In this document: one piece after another, positions 44,501 through 53,468 of the stretch
Layout of the letters: every line of letters starts with the position of its first letter
Position numbering within the stretch: the stretch's first letter is position 1
Assembly: GCA_047619205.1 (NCBI GenBank)
Contig: JBLHJR010000002.1
Coordinates: forward strand, 1-64,000
Direction of reading: 5' to 3'
DNA length: 64,000 nucleotides
Source: Endobugula sp047619205
GTDB lineage: Bacteria; Pseudomonadota; Gammaproteobacteria; Pseudomonadales; Cellvibrionaceae
Position numbers and translations under genes: made by a program
The notes under the pieces: model-generated
The model's database searches: none
Told to the model about the DNA's origin: nothing
Seen by the model: only the letters and a program-made list of their open reading frames with translations

Positions 44501-45776
44501 TGCTGATAGCACGGGCCGTGAGCGTGAACGTTATAAAATCCCGTATGGTGCTGTGATTTCTGTACATGATGGCGCAGCAGTTGAAGGTGGTAGCTTTATT
44601 GCTAAATGGGATCCGCATACACATCCCATTATTACTGAAGTAGCGGGTAAGGTAGCCTTCTCTGGAATGGAAGATGGTCTTTCTATTCGACGTCAAACAG
44701 ATGAGCTAACCGGCCTATCTTCCATTGAAGTGATTGACCCAGCTGAGCGTCCTGCTGCGGGTAAAGACCTACGCCCTGCAATTACCTTGGTAGATAAAAA
44801 GGGTAAAGAGTTAACTTTAGCCAATACTAATGTACCAGCACATTACATGTTGCCACCCAAAGCGATCTTGAGCTTGAATGATGGTGATGAAATTGGTGTC
44901 GGTGGTATTATTGCGCGTATTCCTCAGGAAAGTTCGAAAACCCGTGATATTACGGGTGGTCTACCCCGTGTTGCTGATTTATTCGAAGCACGTAAGCCAA
45001 AAGAATCTTCAATTCTTGCAGAAATTTCAGGAACGGTAAGCTTTGGTAAAGAAACTAAAGGTAAGTTCCGTTTAGTGATTACACCGACTGATGGTCAGTT
45101 ATTAGAGGATGGTTCTGATCATTATGAAGTCTTGATTCCTAAGCATCGTCAAATGACTGTGTTTGAAGGTGAGCAGGTCGTTAAAGGTGAAGTGGTTTCA
45201 GATGGCCCAAGTAATCCACACGATATTTTACGTTTACGTGGAGTTGAAGAACTTGCGCGTTACATTACCAACGAAATTCAAGATGTTTATCGCTTGCAGG
45301 GCGTAAAAATTAATGATAAACACATTGAAACTATCGTTCGTCAAATGTTACGTAAAGTTGAAATCACGGGTATGGGTGAGTCGACTTTTGTTAAAGGTGA
45401 GCAAGTCGAGTTTACGGAAGTACTTGAGCAAAACGAAACCCTTCGTGATGTGGATAAGCTACCCGCGCGTTATCAGCGTCAGTTGCTAGGTATTACCAAA
45501 GCATCATTGGCAACGGAATCTTTCATCTCTGCGGCATCGTTCCAGGAAACTACGCGAGTACTTACTGAAGCAGCGGTTACTGGTAAGAAAGATTACTTGC
45601 GCGGCTTGAAAGAAAATGTGGTTGTTGGTCGTCTAATCCCAGCGGGTACGGGTTTGGCATATCATGCAGAGCGTAAGCGTAAACGCGCTACTGAGAAAGC
45701 TAGCCGTTCAGAAGGTGTGAGCGCGGAAGAGATCGAAGCAGCACTAACGGAAGCTTTACAGTCTAGTTCGACGTAA
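41553..45776 (+). CDS. rpoC: RNA polymerase beta' subunit
   Basis: A 1407-residue catalytic subunit. The zinc ribbon CLCGKYKRMKHRGIICEKCG lies near residue 70, the catalytic NADFDGDQMAVH near 458, and the second zinc site near CETRHGICSKCYGRDL. The trigger loop region MRTFHIGGAASR is present. GGAGG precedes the start. It ends the rplKAJL-rpoBC block before a strong terminator. Confidence 0.97.
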   Translation: MKDLLNLLKSQGQNDEFDSIRIGLASPEMIRSWSFGEVKKPETINYRTFKPEREGLFCAKIFGPVKDYECLCGKYKRMKHRGIICEKCGVEVTLAKVRRDRMGHIELASPVAHIWFLKSLPSRIGLLLDMTLRSIERVLYFESYVVTDPGMTTLEKGQLLTDEQFFEAMEEFPDEFEAKMGAEAIQDLMKDINLEEEVNRLREEIPETNSETKIKKLSKRLKLLEAFFFSGNKPEWMVMAALPVLPPDLRPLVPLDGGRFATSDLNDLYRRVINRNNRLKRLLDLNAPDIIVRNEKRMLQESVDALLDNGRRGRAITGSNKRPLKSLADMIKGKQGRFRQNLLGKRVDYSGRSVIVTGPTLRLHQCGLPKKMALELFKPFIFSKLELRGLATTIKAAKKMVEREEPVVWDILDDVIREHPVLLNRAPTLHRLGIQAFEPVLIEGKAIQLHPLVCAAYNADFDGDQMAVHVPLTIEAQLEARALMMSTNNILSPASGEPIIVPSQDVVLGLYWMTRERVNALGEGMIFADIAEVSRAYYADKVDLQARIKVRITEIVKQDDGESITSTFITDTTVGRVLFWEIVPKGMPFEMVNIPMVKKAISKVINYCYRVVGLKATVIFADQLMYMGYKFSTRSGSSIGVNDFAIPDSKAEIITRAENEVKEIEGQFASGLVTQGEKYNKVIDIWSRANDLVAKSMMDGISTEIVINRDGEEEKQDSFNSVFMYADSGARGSPAQIRQLAGMRGLMARPDGSIIETPITANFREGLNVLQYFISTHGARKGLADTALKTANSGYLTRRLVDVAQDLVVTEHDCGTDRGLTLTPIIEGGDIIDPLGDRVLGRVLAQDVVSVDGVVLLEAGIMIDEKLVDIVEDNAIDEIIVRSAMTCETRHGICSKCYGRDLARGHLVNVGEAVGVIAAQSIGEPGTQLTMRTFHIGGAASRASAVDSVQVKQDGTVRLHNVKVVENANNHLVAVSRSGELAVADSTGRERERYKIPYGAVISVHDGAAVEGGSFIAKWDPHTHPIITEVAGKVAFSGMEDGLSIRRQTDELTGLSSIEVIDPAERPAAGKDLRPAITLVDKKGKELTLANTNVPAHYMLPPKAILSLNDGDEIGVGGIIARIPQESSKTRDITGGLPRVADLFEARKPKESSILAEISGTVSFGKETKGKFRLVITPTDGQLLEDGSDHYEVLIPKHRQMTVFEGEQVVKGEVVSDGPSNPHDILRLRGVEELARYITNEIQDVYRLQGVKINDKHIETIVRQMLRKVEITGMGESTFVKGEQVEFTEVLEQNETLRDVDKLPARYQRQLLGITKASLATESFISAASFQETTRVLTEAAVTGKKDYLRGLKENVVVGRLIPAGTGLAYHAERKRKRATEKASRSEGVSAEEIEAALTEALQSSST

Positions 45777-45805
45777 ACGAGTTTAGTAGTTCTGCTCTAA
45801 AGCGT

Positions 45806-45840
45806 CATAAAAGCCTCCTTTTGGGGGCTTTTATGTTTTG
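45806..45840 (+). terminator. Terminator after rpoC
   Basis: CATAAAAGCCTCC, TTTT, GGGGGCTTTTATG then TTTTG: a 13-base stem 30 bases beyond the rpoC stop. Confidence 0.9.
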
Positions 45841-45919
45841 AAAAATGAGATGTCTCAGTGTGTAGATCTACCCTCTAATAATAAGGATGGTGGTCAATAA
45901 AACTAAGGTGTGTGGGAAA

Positions 45920-46867
45920 ATGATAAGAATAGTGACTGTTTGCGTGATTAGCTACTGTCTGTTGTCGTTGAGTACTTTTGTTTATTCTCAAAAAGCGAGT
46001 TTCACATTACAGCTTGACCATGAATTACAGCCTGCTTCATTAATCGATGTGGCGCCACGCTATCCGCACGCAATAATAGCGGAACTATCAACAGGGAAGT
46101 TGTATATATATCAGCGTCAAGCAGACAATGCTTTTTTGCTATTGGATACCATGGAAACCTCTATTGGTAAGAGTGGCTACGGAAAAAATACTGAAGGCGA
46201 TAATAAAACCCCAGTAGGCGTTTACCGTATTATTAGTCATCTTACGCCAGTTCAATTAGATGATTTTTATGGGCACGCGGCTTATCCCGTAAATTACCCT
46301 AATGCTTGGGATAAGCTTAAAGACAGAACGGGTTTTGGTATTTGGTTACATGCTGAGCCTATAGGGTTTGCTGAAAAAACGCGTCCCATGTTGGATAGTA
46401 ACGGTTGTATCGTATTGTCGAATAATGATATCGATAAGATCAACCAATATATTGATATTGGTTATACCTATATTGTTATGACGCCAAAAATAAACATGGT
46501 GAAAGTTAAAAGCATTAAAAAATTACGTTCAAATTTGCGTGAACGCCTAAACGAATGGCAAGCGGCATGGGAAAGCTTGCAGTTCGAACCTTACTTGGCT
46601 TTTTATTCCAGACAATTTTCTAATCTTGAAAAAGATTGGAGTGAATGGGTAAAATATAAGGTTCGTGTTAATAAGAATAAGAAATTTATTGATGTTGCTA
46701 TCTCGGATATAGGTATTTATGCATATCCTGGTGAAGAAGGGATGGTCTGGGTAGAGTATTTTCAAACATATAATAGTAGTAACTATCAATCAACTGGATG
46801 GAAACGCCAGCTATGGAAGTTGGAGATAGATGATGTATGGCGAATTATTTATGAGGGGGGAGGGTAA
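45920..46867 (+). CDS. YkuD-fold L,D-transpeptidase/carboxypeptidase with NTF2-like tail
   Basis: A 315-residue exported protein. The start at 45920 gives a clean signal peptide MIRIVTVCVISYCLLSLSTF; an ATG 33 bases upstream gives an 11-residue extension. The catalytic domain (about 45-195) holds H in GIWLHAEP and the nucleophile Cys in SNGCIVLSN. The last 110 residues (WVKYKVRVNKNKKFIDVAI...WKLEIDDVWRIIYEG) look like an NTF2/SnoaL-type domain, a combination known from Helicobacter Csd6 and Campylobacter Pgp2, which are L,D-carboxypeptidases shaping the cell. A peptidoglycan role is likely; which reaction is open. Confidence 0.85.
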   Translation: MIRIVTVCVISYCLLSLSTFVYSQKASFTLQLDHELQPASLIDVAPRYPHAIIAELSTGKLYIYQRQADNAFLLLDTMETSIGKSGYGKNTEGDNKTPVGVYRIISHLTPVQLDDFYGHAAYPVNYPNAWDKLKDRTGFGIWLHAEPIGFAEKTRPMLDSNGCIVLSNNDIDKINQYIDIGYTYIVMTPKINMVKVKSIKKLRSNLRERLNEWQAAWESLQFEPYLAFYSRQFSNLEKDWSEWVKYKVRVNKNKKFIDVAISDIGIYAYPGEEGMVWVEYFQTYNSSNYQSTGWKRQLWKLEIDDVWRIIYEGGG

Positions 46868-46974
46868 ACTCTTTACCTGGGCTGATGATAAACACTTTAT
46901 AGGTAGCAGTGCTAGGTATGCATAGCGGCGACTTTTAGTGAATTTTGCATCAATGTCTTGTTAGCTAAACGAGT

Positions 46975-47859
46975 TTAGCTTTTCTTTGGGAGTTCTTTTT
47001 GCAGCCATCTAATCATGTCCACCCACATCCGAGAAATTTCATTGTTTGAAGGCATGCTTCCTGCAGAAGCTAATTCAACAGTGACTACAGGGATGTTTAA
47101 GTCTACCCCAGCATAATTTCCTAGTGAGCCAGGATAAGTTCCTAGCAGGCGTAGATGCAACCCGCCAAGCTTTTTAGGGGCTTGTAAGCTCCCATCAAAA
47201 TCGACTAGACGATGAGGGGCATGTAGCGCAATGATGACATCGGGTTGAAACGCTTTAATAACCTTATCAAGCCAAATGGTTTCGGGTTCGCTTAGTGCTT
47301 TGTTTCCTGGGAAGCGTCTTGGGTTTTTGTATGTTTTTTCTTTCCAGTATTTTAATGCAAGTTCATTCCAATCTTTTGATGGAAAATTACGGTTTAAATC
47401 TACCCCGTTGGCATTTTGCCTTTGGGCTTTTCTCTGTAATAAACCATCAGGATTTAGGCTGGGGATAACGGTCCAATGAAATAAGCCAGAATGATGTATG
47501 TTCAGCGTATCCATCCATTTAAACATAACTGAGATTGCTGAATATTCATCTCCATGAATGCCACCCATGAGTAACACTTTACCTAGTGGTTTGCGTGTGA
47601 GTAAAGGCGGATAAACTTTATATGCAAGGGGGCGACCTTCATTCGAATAATGATTGTCATGTACTAAATGCTGGCTAAGGCAATTCTCTTCGTTAACGCT
47701 ACCTAATTTATTACCAATCTCACTACAGAGACTTTTTATTGTGCTTTTGGGAAGGTAAGTTGCGCTTTCGGCCTGAACCGCAGAGGTCAAGGGGAGTAAG
47801 GCAACGCATGTAAGTATGAAAAGTGGGGCTATTCTTAAAGCAGTCTTATATAAGATCAT
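46975..47859 (-). CDS. M14 zinc carboxypeptidase, MpaA-like (second copy)
   Basis: A 294-residue secreted metallopeptidase closely related to the one at 8570. The signal peptide ends near VQAE (about 30). H102 and E105 in GGIHGDEYS, the NANGVDLNRNFPSKDW block, H in VIIALHAP and E in VTVELASAG are all present, so it looks active. It lacks the YVET repeat. It converges on the L,D-transpeptidase-like gene, so two peptidoglycan-peptide enzymes lie side by side. Together they suggest wall recycling or shape control. Confidence 0.85.
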   Translation of the reverse strand: MILYKTALRIAPLFILTCVALLPLTSAVQAESATYLPKSTIKSLCSEIGNKLGSVNEENCLSQHLVHDNHYSNEGRPLAYKVYPPLLTRKPLGKVLLMGGIHGDEYSAISVMFKWMDTLNIHHSGLFHWTVIPSLNPDGLLQRKAQRQNANGVDLNRNFPSKDWNELALKYWKEKTYKNPRRFPGNKALSEPETIWLDKVIKAFQPDVIIALHAPHRLVDFDGSLQAPKKLGGLHLRLLGTYPGSLGNYAGVDLNIPVVTVELASAGSMPSNNEISRMWVDMIRWLQKELPKKS

Positions 47860-47969
47860 GTTTAATGGTTGGCTACCTAGAAATTAATTCATTATATATA
47901 GATTATAGCGGCTTATTTAGGCAACCCCCAATAATATTTTGCAATCAATAGGGATTGTTAAGTAAAGTG

Positions 47970-48416
47970 CTATCGAGCTAACACTTTACTTAACGTACTT
48001 TCAGGGTTTTTGGATTCAAGAAGTGCTAAAGCAACAGCGCAGGTCCATGTAATGCATGCCATTATAAATAATACACCGCTATCGTCACCAATTTTTTGAG
48101 CTGTAGCAGCATCAAAGTGAGGCATAACAATACCTAGTGGAGTAAAAAGGTGGAAAAAGATTGCGCCACTCATAATGCCAAGAGCCATGATAGCGGCTAA
48201 TGAACGCAGCTTTGTAAATAATAAAATGGCCGTAATCAGCTCTGCGCCACCTACCATATACCCGCCATAAACCCCAAACCAATCTAAGCCAGACCATGCG
48301 GCTAATGTAGTGAATATGTGCTGCGTCTCTAGAGAGTTAGTGAATTTAAAAGGCAAAGATTGTAAGAATACAAATGCAATAAAAATAGATAGTGCTATAG
48401 GGATGTATTTTTTCAT
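47970..48416 (-). CDS. DoxX-like membrane protein
   Basis: A 148-residue inner-membrane protein with four hydrophobic helices (about 6-24, 48-66, 70-93 and 113-133). YMVGGAELITAILLF and the later HLFTPLGIV fit the DoxX/DoxD-like superfamily of small four-helix proteins of mostly unknown function. It is upstream of the second M14 gene by 110 bases in the same direction. AAGAGAAG lies upstream of the ATG. Confidence 0.65.
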   Translation of the reverse strand: MKKYIPIALSIFIAFVFLQSLPFKFTNSLETQHIFTTLAAWSGLDWFGVYGGYMVGGAELITAILLFTKLRSLAAIMALGIMSGAIFFHLFTPLGIVMPHFDAATAQKIGDDSGVLFIMACITWTCAVALALLESKNPESTLSKVLAR

Positions 48417-48706
48417 GATGAAGCTTCTCTTGTTGTTATTGGGTTAATGATAATATTGTACGGAATAAGTAGGTAAATGGACATTAAGTCCTTCGATAGG
48501 TTTCGTAATAGGTTAATAATTATCTAAGAAGTCCCACCTCTTTCTATACGTGGGTGGTTTCTGGATGACTGTAATATGCATAAAGGTTTAATTGGCTGTT
48601 CAATCGGTCGTTGGGCGGCTTTACGGTGCTATTTTTAGTCAAGCGGCCCTGCTCACTATAAGTGCAAATATTCATAGCTATTTTTTACGAACGGCCTTGC
48701 CAAGAC

Positions 48707-48735
48707 TTGACGCAAAGCTCCTCTCTCCGTACAAT
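48707..48735 (+). promoter_or_regulatory. Sigma70 promoter of the str operon
   Basis: TTGACG (48707-48712), a 17-base spacer and TACAAT (48730-48735), about 120 bases before rpsL. It lies in the 438-base gap 48417-48855, which otherwise shows only a CCCAC/GTGGG hairpin near 48533-48554. Confidence 0.85.
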
Positions 48736-48855
48736 ACGCAGCCCCTATTTCTGTGGGGAGTTCCTTTATGGGGGCTTGATATTAATTAGTTGGATCTCTT
48801 TTTTGGATGTTATTCAATCAGGGAGAAGACGTAAACATAGTTGGAGTTATATTTC

Positions 48856-49227
48856 ATGGCAACGATCAACCAATTGGTTCGTAAGCCTAGAAAGCGTAAA
48901 GTACAGAAGAGTGACGTACCTGCTCTACAAGGCAACCCTCAAAAACGTGGCGTTTGTACGCGCGTTTATACTACTACACCGAAGAAACCAAACTCGGCAC
49001 TACGTAAAGTATGTCGTGTACGCCTAACAAATGGCTTTGAGGTAACTTCGTATATTGGTGGTGAAGGTCATAACTTGCAAGAGCATAGTGTGGTATTGAT
49101 CCGTGGCGGTCGTGTAAAAGATTTGCCTGGTGTTCGTTATCATACGGTTCGCGGTAGCTTGGACACCTCTGGTGTTGCAGACCGTAAACAAGGTCGTTCT
49201 AAGTACGGTACTAAACGTCCTAAGTAA
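48856..49227 (+). CDS. rpsL: 30S ribosomal protein S12
   Basis: A 123-residue decoding-centre protein. TTPKKPNSALRKVCRVRL contains the streptomycin-determining Lys (wild type, KPNS context), and VRGGRVKDLPGVRYH is intact. The frame extends five codons upstream, but ATG 48856 with GGAG before it matches the family start MATINQLVRKPR. First gene of the str operon. Confidence 0.97.
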   Translation: MATINQLVRKPRKRKVQKSDVPALQGNPQKRGVCTRVYTTTPKKPNSALRKVCRVRLTNGFEVTSYIGGEGHNLQEHSVVLIRGGRVKDLPGVRYHTVRGSLDTSGVADRKQGRSKYGTKRPK

Positions 49228-49369
49228 GGCGTCCTTCACCGGGCACCCTAAAAAGACAACAGTATGCGTTTTTTAGAAAAAATTGAACAAGAGTAAGGCT
49301 AAGCTCACATTGTGTGATGTCTTAGAGTTAACCTGAACAGAGGCCGAGGCCAAACAGAGGCGAATTACA

Positions 49370-49843
49370 ATGCCAAGAAGAAGAGTCGTCGCGAAACGCG
49401 AGATTTTACCAGATCCTAAGTACGGTAATCTCACGCTAGCGAAATTTATGAACATACTCATGGTCAGCGGTAAAAAAGCCGTTGCTGAGCGTATCGTATA
49501 CGGTGCCTTAGATTTAGTGAGTCAAAAAACAGCAGATAAAGAAGCCTTAGAAACTTTTAACGAAGCGCTAGAGAAAATTGCTCCACTAGTCGAAGTTAAA
49601 TCTCGTCGTGTGGGTGGTGCAACTTATCAAGTGCCTGTTGAAGTTCGTCCATCACGTCGCGAAGCACTGGCGATGCGTTGGTTGGTTGAATTTTCACGTA
49701 AGCGTAGTGAGAAATCAATGGCAGCGCGTTTAGCTGGCGAATTGATGGATGCAGCACAAGGCAAAGGCGGCGCTGTGAAAAAACGTGAAGATGTTCACCG
49801 CATGGCGGAAGCGAACAAAGCGTTCTCTCACTACCGTTTCTAA
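49370..49843 (+). CDS. rpsG: 30S ribosomal protein S7
   Basis: A 157-residue head-nucleating protein that binds 16S rRNA. MPRRRVVAKREILPDPKYG and the GGATYQVPVEVRPSRREALAMRW block are complete, with the C-terminal NKAFSHYRF. It is followed by an intrinsic terminator before fusA. Confidence 0.97.
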   Translation: MPRRRVVAKREILPDPKYGNLTLAKFMNILMVSGKKAVAERIVYGALDLVSQKTADKEALETFNEALEKIAPLVEVKSRRVGGATYQVPVEVRPSRREALAMRWLVEFSRKRSEKSMAARLAGELMDAAQGKGGAVKKREDVHRMAEANKAFSHYRF

Positions 49844-49900
49844 ATACTACTTTGCACCGGTTGTTTATTAGTAATAGATAAGCCGTTAGGAAAAAGTAAT

Positions 49901-49932
49901 AAAAGGCAGCTATTCTTGGCTGCCTTTTTTTT
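49901..49932 (+). terminator. Terminator between rpsG and fusA
   Basis: AAAAGGCAGC, eight-base loop, GCTGCC then eight T. A canonical intrinsic terminator inside what is usually one str operon, so fusA-tuf either has its own promoter or depends on readthrough. Confidence 0.85.
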
Positions 49933-50020
49933 AATCTAGAAGTTGCCTTTGGATACCGAAAAATCACAAGCTTTAGGTATCTAATAGCGTTAAAGTATAT
50001 TTTATCGAGGAATTTACATC

Positions 50021-52129
50021 GTGGCACGTAAAACACCGCTGGCACATTACCGTAATATTGGTATCTGCGCTCATGTCGATGCAGGAAAAACGACGACGAC
50101 TGAGCGAGTACTATTTTATACCGGTCTATCGCATAAAATTGGTGAGGTGCACGATGGTGCCGCCACTATGGATTGGATGGAGCAAGAGCAAGAGCGTGGT
50201 ATTACCATTACTTCGGCGGCAACTACTTGCTTTTGGGCGGGTATGCAGCAGCAGTATGAACAACATCGAATTAATATCATTGATACACCAGGGCACGTTG
50301 ACTTTACCATTGAGGTAGAGCGTTCCTTGCGTGTGCTAGATGGTGCTGTAGTGGTGTTATGTGGCTCCTCAGGCGTACAGCCGCAGACCGAAACCGTGTG
50401 GCGCCAAGCGAACAAATATGAAGTGCCACGACTCGTCTTTGTAAATAAGATGGATCGTGCGGGTGCCGACTTCCATATGGTGGTCGACCAATTAAAAGCA
50501 CGCTTAAAGGCCAATCCTGTACCGCTGCAAATGACGATTGGTGCTGAGGAAAATTTTAAAGGCGTAGTTGATCTAGTTAAAATGAAGGCGATTTTATGGA
50601 ATGAAGCCGACCAAGGGATGACCTTTGACTACGCTGAAATCCCCGCTGAATTACAAGATCAATGCGATGAAATGCGAGAATATTTGGTCGAGTCGGCAGC
50701 AGAAGCGACTGACGAATTAATGAATAAATATTTAGAGGGTGAAACCCTCACTGAAGAAGAAATTAAAGCGGGCATTCGTCAGCGTACATTAGCGAATGAA
50801 ATTGTGCCTGTCATCGGCGGTTCGGCCTTTAAGAATAAAGGTGTGCAGGCCATGTTGGATGCGGTTGTTGACTATTTACCGTCGCCGACTGAGGTGAAAG
50901 CCATTGACGGTACCCTCGAAGATGGCGAAACGGTTGCGCATCGAGAAGCAGATGATAGCGCGCCTTTCTCTGCGTTAGCCTTTAAAATTGCGACTGACCC
51001 CTTTGTCGGTACATTAACGTTCTTTCGTGTGTATTCTGGCACCTTGGCTAGCGGCACGGCTGTTTACAACTCGGTAAAAGGCAAGCGTGAAAGAGTGGGG
51101 CGTATGGTGCAAATGCATGCTAATTCTAGGGAAGAGATTAAAGAGGTCTTAGCGGGCGATATTGCTGCGGCTATCGGTCTTAAAGATGTAACCACGGGGG
51201 ATACTTTGTGTGCCGAGAATGGAAAAATCATTCTTGAGCGGATGGAATTTCCTGAGCCGGTGATCTCTGTTGCGGTGGAGCCAAGAACAAAAGCGGATCA
51301 AGATAAAATGGGCATGGCCTTGGGTAAATTGGCTCAAGAGGACCCTTCATTCCGGGTGAAAACAGATGAAGAGACGGGGCAGACGATTATTTCTGGTATG
51401 GGTGAGCTTCACTTGGATATCTTGATTGAGCGTATGCGTCGTGAATTTAGTGTTGAGGCAAATATTGGTAAGCCGCAAGTGGCTTATCGTGAGTGCATCA
51501 ATAACGTGTGTGATATCGAAGGTAAATTTGTGCGTCAGTCTGGCGGTCGTGGTCAGTATGGGCACGTCAAGATTAAGTTTGAACCAGCCGCAGATAGTAA
51601 TGCGGAAGGCTTAGAGTTTGTGAATGAAGTAGTTGGTGGCTCGGTGCCGAAAGAATTCATCCCTGCGGTGGAAAAAGGCATTGCCGAGCAAATGAGAAAT
51701 GGCGTATTAGCGGGATACCCTTTGCTGGGTCTTAAAGCGACGTTATACGACGGTTCTTTCCACGATGTCGACTCCAATGAAATGGCGTTTAAAATAGCCG
51801 CATCAATGGCGACTAAGAAGTTAGCTAAAAGTGGTGGCGCTAAATTATTAGAGCCAATGATGAAAGTCGAAGTGGTGACACCAGAAGAAAATATGGGCGA
51901 TGTAGTCGGCGACCTTAATCGACGTCGTGGTATTATTTTAGGCATGGAAGAAGGGGTGTTAGGTAAAACGGTTGATGCACAAGTGCCTTTATCTGAAATG
52001 TTTGGTTATGCCACTGATTTGCGTTCAGCTACTCAGGGTCGTGCCACCTTTGCCATGGAATTTGACAAATATGCGGAAGCACCCAATAACGTAGCACTGG
52101 AGATCATGGCTAAAAATGGCATGATTTAA
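50021..52129 (+). CDS. fusA: Elongation factor G, housekeeping copy
   Basis: A 702-residue translocase GTPase. It starts at GTG (50021) with GAGG upstream. G1 AHVDAGKTTTTE, G3 DTPGHVDF and G4 NKMDR are intact, followed by domains II-V including RGQYGHVKIKFEP and the domain IV tip. It stands between rpsG and tuf, the canonical site, so this is the housekeeping copy. A second EF-G lies at 55251 on the other strand. Confidence 0.97.
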   Translation: MARKTPLAHYRNIGICAHVDAGKTTTTERVLFYTGLSHKIGEVHDGAATMDWMEQEQERGITITSAATTCFWAGMQQQYEQHRINIIDTPGHVDFTIEVERSLRVLDGAVVVLCGSSGVQPQTETVWRQANKYEVPRLVFVNKMDRAGADFHMVVDQLKARLKANPVPLQMTIGAEENFKGVVDLVKMKAILWNEADQGMTFDYAEIPAELQDQCDEMREYLVESAAEATDELMNKYLEGETLTEEEIKAGIRQRTLANEIVPVIGGSAFKNKGVQAMLDAVVDYLPSPTEVKAIDGTLEDGETVAHREADDSAPFSALAFKIATDPFVGTLTFFRVYSGTLASGTAVYNSVKGKRERVGRMVQMHANSREEIKEVLAGDIAAAIGLKDVTTGDTLCAENGKIILERMEFPEPVISVAVEPRTKADQDKMGMALGKLAQEDPSFRVKTDEETGQTIISGMGELHLDILIERMRREFSVEANIGKPQVAYRECINNVCDIEGKFVRQSGGRGQYGHVKIKFEPAADSNAEGLEFVNEVVGGSVPKEFIPAVEKGIAEQMRNGVLAGYPLLGLKATLYDGSFHDVDSNEMAFKIAASMATKKLAKSGGAKLLEPMMKVEVVTPEENMGDVVGDLNRRRGIILGMEEGVLGKTVDAQVPLSEMFGYATDLRSATQGRATFAMEFDKYAEAPNNVALEIMAKNGMI

Positions 52130-52191
52130 TGATTGATAATCCTTGTCTGTGTGAATGAAAGCCAGCAAGAAAAATAGGAGTTACTAATAAA

Positions 52192-53418
52192 GTGGCAAAA
52201 GAAAAGTTCGAACGTAATAAGCCCCACGTCAACGTGGGAACAATTGGTCACGTTGACCATGGTAAAACGACACTGACAGCGGCGTTAACGCGCGTTTGTG
52301 CTGAAGCGTGGGGTAATGGTGCTGCGGTAGCCTTTGACGGTATCGATAATGCGCCAGAAGAGCGTGAGCGCGGCATTACTATTGCGACTTCACATGTTGA
52401 ATATGATTCACCTGAACGTCACTACGCGCACGTAGATTGCCCAGGTCACGCCGATTATGTTAAGAACATGATTACAGGTGCGGCACAAATGGACGGCGCT
52501 ATCTTGGTATGTGGTGCGACGGATGGCCCTATGCCACAAACGCGTGAGCACATCTTGTTGGCGCGCCAGGTTGGCGTACCGTACATTGTAGTATTCCTAA
52601 ACAAAGCTGATTTGCTTGCGGAAGACTGCGGTGGAGTAGGTTCTGAAGAATATTTGGAAATGCTAGAATTGGTTGAAATGGAATTGCGTGAATTGTTAGA
52701 TCTTTACGAGTTTCCGGGCGACGATACGCCCATCATCGCGGGTTCTGCATTAATGGCACTTAACGGTGAAGACGGTAATGAGCTAGGTACATCGGCGGTC
52801 AAGAAGCTGGTTGAAGCGCTAGATTCATACATTCCTCAGCCAGAGCGTGCAATCGATCAACCGTTCCTACTGCCTATTGAAGATGTATTCTCAATTTCGG
52901 GTCGTGGTACGGTAGTGACCGGTCGTGTTGAGCGTGGTGTTGTTAAGGTCGGCGAAGAAATTGAAATCGTTGGCATTAAAGAAACCACAAAAACCACCTG
53001 TACTGGTGTTGAAATGTTCCGTAAGTTGCTTGACGAAGGTCGTGCAGGTGAGAACGTAGGCGTACTACTTCGTGGTACTAAGCGTGAAGAAATTGAGCGT
53101 GGTCAAATACTCTGTAAGCCAGGTTCGGTTAAGCCGCACACTACGTTTGAAGCTGAAATATATGTGTTGTCCAAAGATGAAGGTGGTCGTCATACGCCAT
53201 TCTTTAAAGGCTATCGCCCACAGTTTTACTTCCGTACTACGGATGTTACTGGCGCATGTGAATTGCCCGAAGGCGTAGAAATGGTGATGCCTGGTGATAA
53301 CGTTAAGATGGTGGTTACCTTGATTCACCCGATTGCGATGGAAGACGGTTTACGTTTTGCGATTCGTGAAGGTGGCAGAACTGTAGGAGCGGGTGTTGTT
53401 GCTAAAATTATTGAGTAA
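52192..53418 (+). CDS. tuf: Elongation factor Tu, copy 2
   Basis: A 408-residue protein identical to copy 1, but starting at GTG behind AGGAG. It follows fusA by 62 bases and should be the tufA position. It is followed by a strong terminator and not by rpsJ, which is unusual for this operon. The first 455 bases after the start codon are identical to copy 1, and the 3' end carries many synonymous changes. Confidence 0.97.
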   Translation: MAKEKFERNKPHVNVGTIGHVDHGKTTLTAALTRVCAEAWGNGAAVAFDGIDNAPEERERGITIATSHVEYDSPERHYAHVDCPGHADYVKNMITGAAQMDGAILVCGATDGPMPQTREHILLARQVGVPYIVVFLNKADLLAEDCGGVGSEEYLEMLELVEMELRELLDLYEFPGDDTPIIAGSALMALNGEDGNELGTSAVKKLVEALDSYIPQPERAIDQPFLLPIEDVFSISGRGTVVTGRVERGVVKVGEEIEIVGIKETTKTTCTGVEMFRKLLDEGRAGENVGVLLRGTKREEIERGQILCKPGSVKPHTTFEAEIYVLSKDEGGRHTPFFKGYRPQFYFRTTDVTGACELPEGVEMVMPGDNVKMVVTLIHPIAMEDGLRFAIREGGRTVGAGVVAKIIE

Positions 53419-53439
53419 TTATTAATGATAATACGCTGA

Positions 53440-53468
53440 AATAAGGGCTCTTTTGAGCCCTTATTTTT
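53440..53468 (+). terminator. Terminator after tuf copy 2
   Basis: AATAAGGGCTC, TTTT, GAGCCCTTATT followed by TTTT. A perfect 11-base stem, ending the str operon. Between it and 53707 no gene is supported. Confidence 0.92.
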
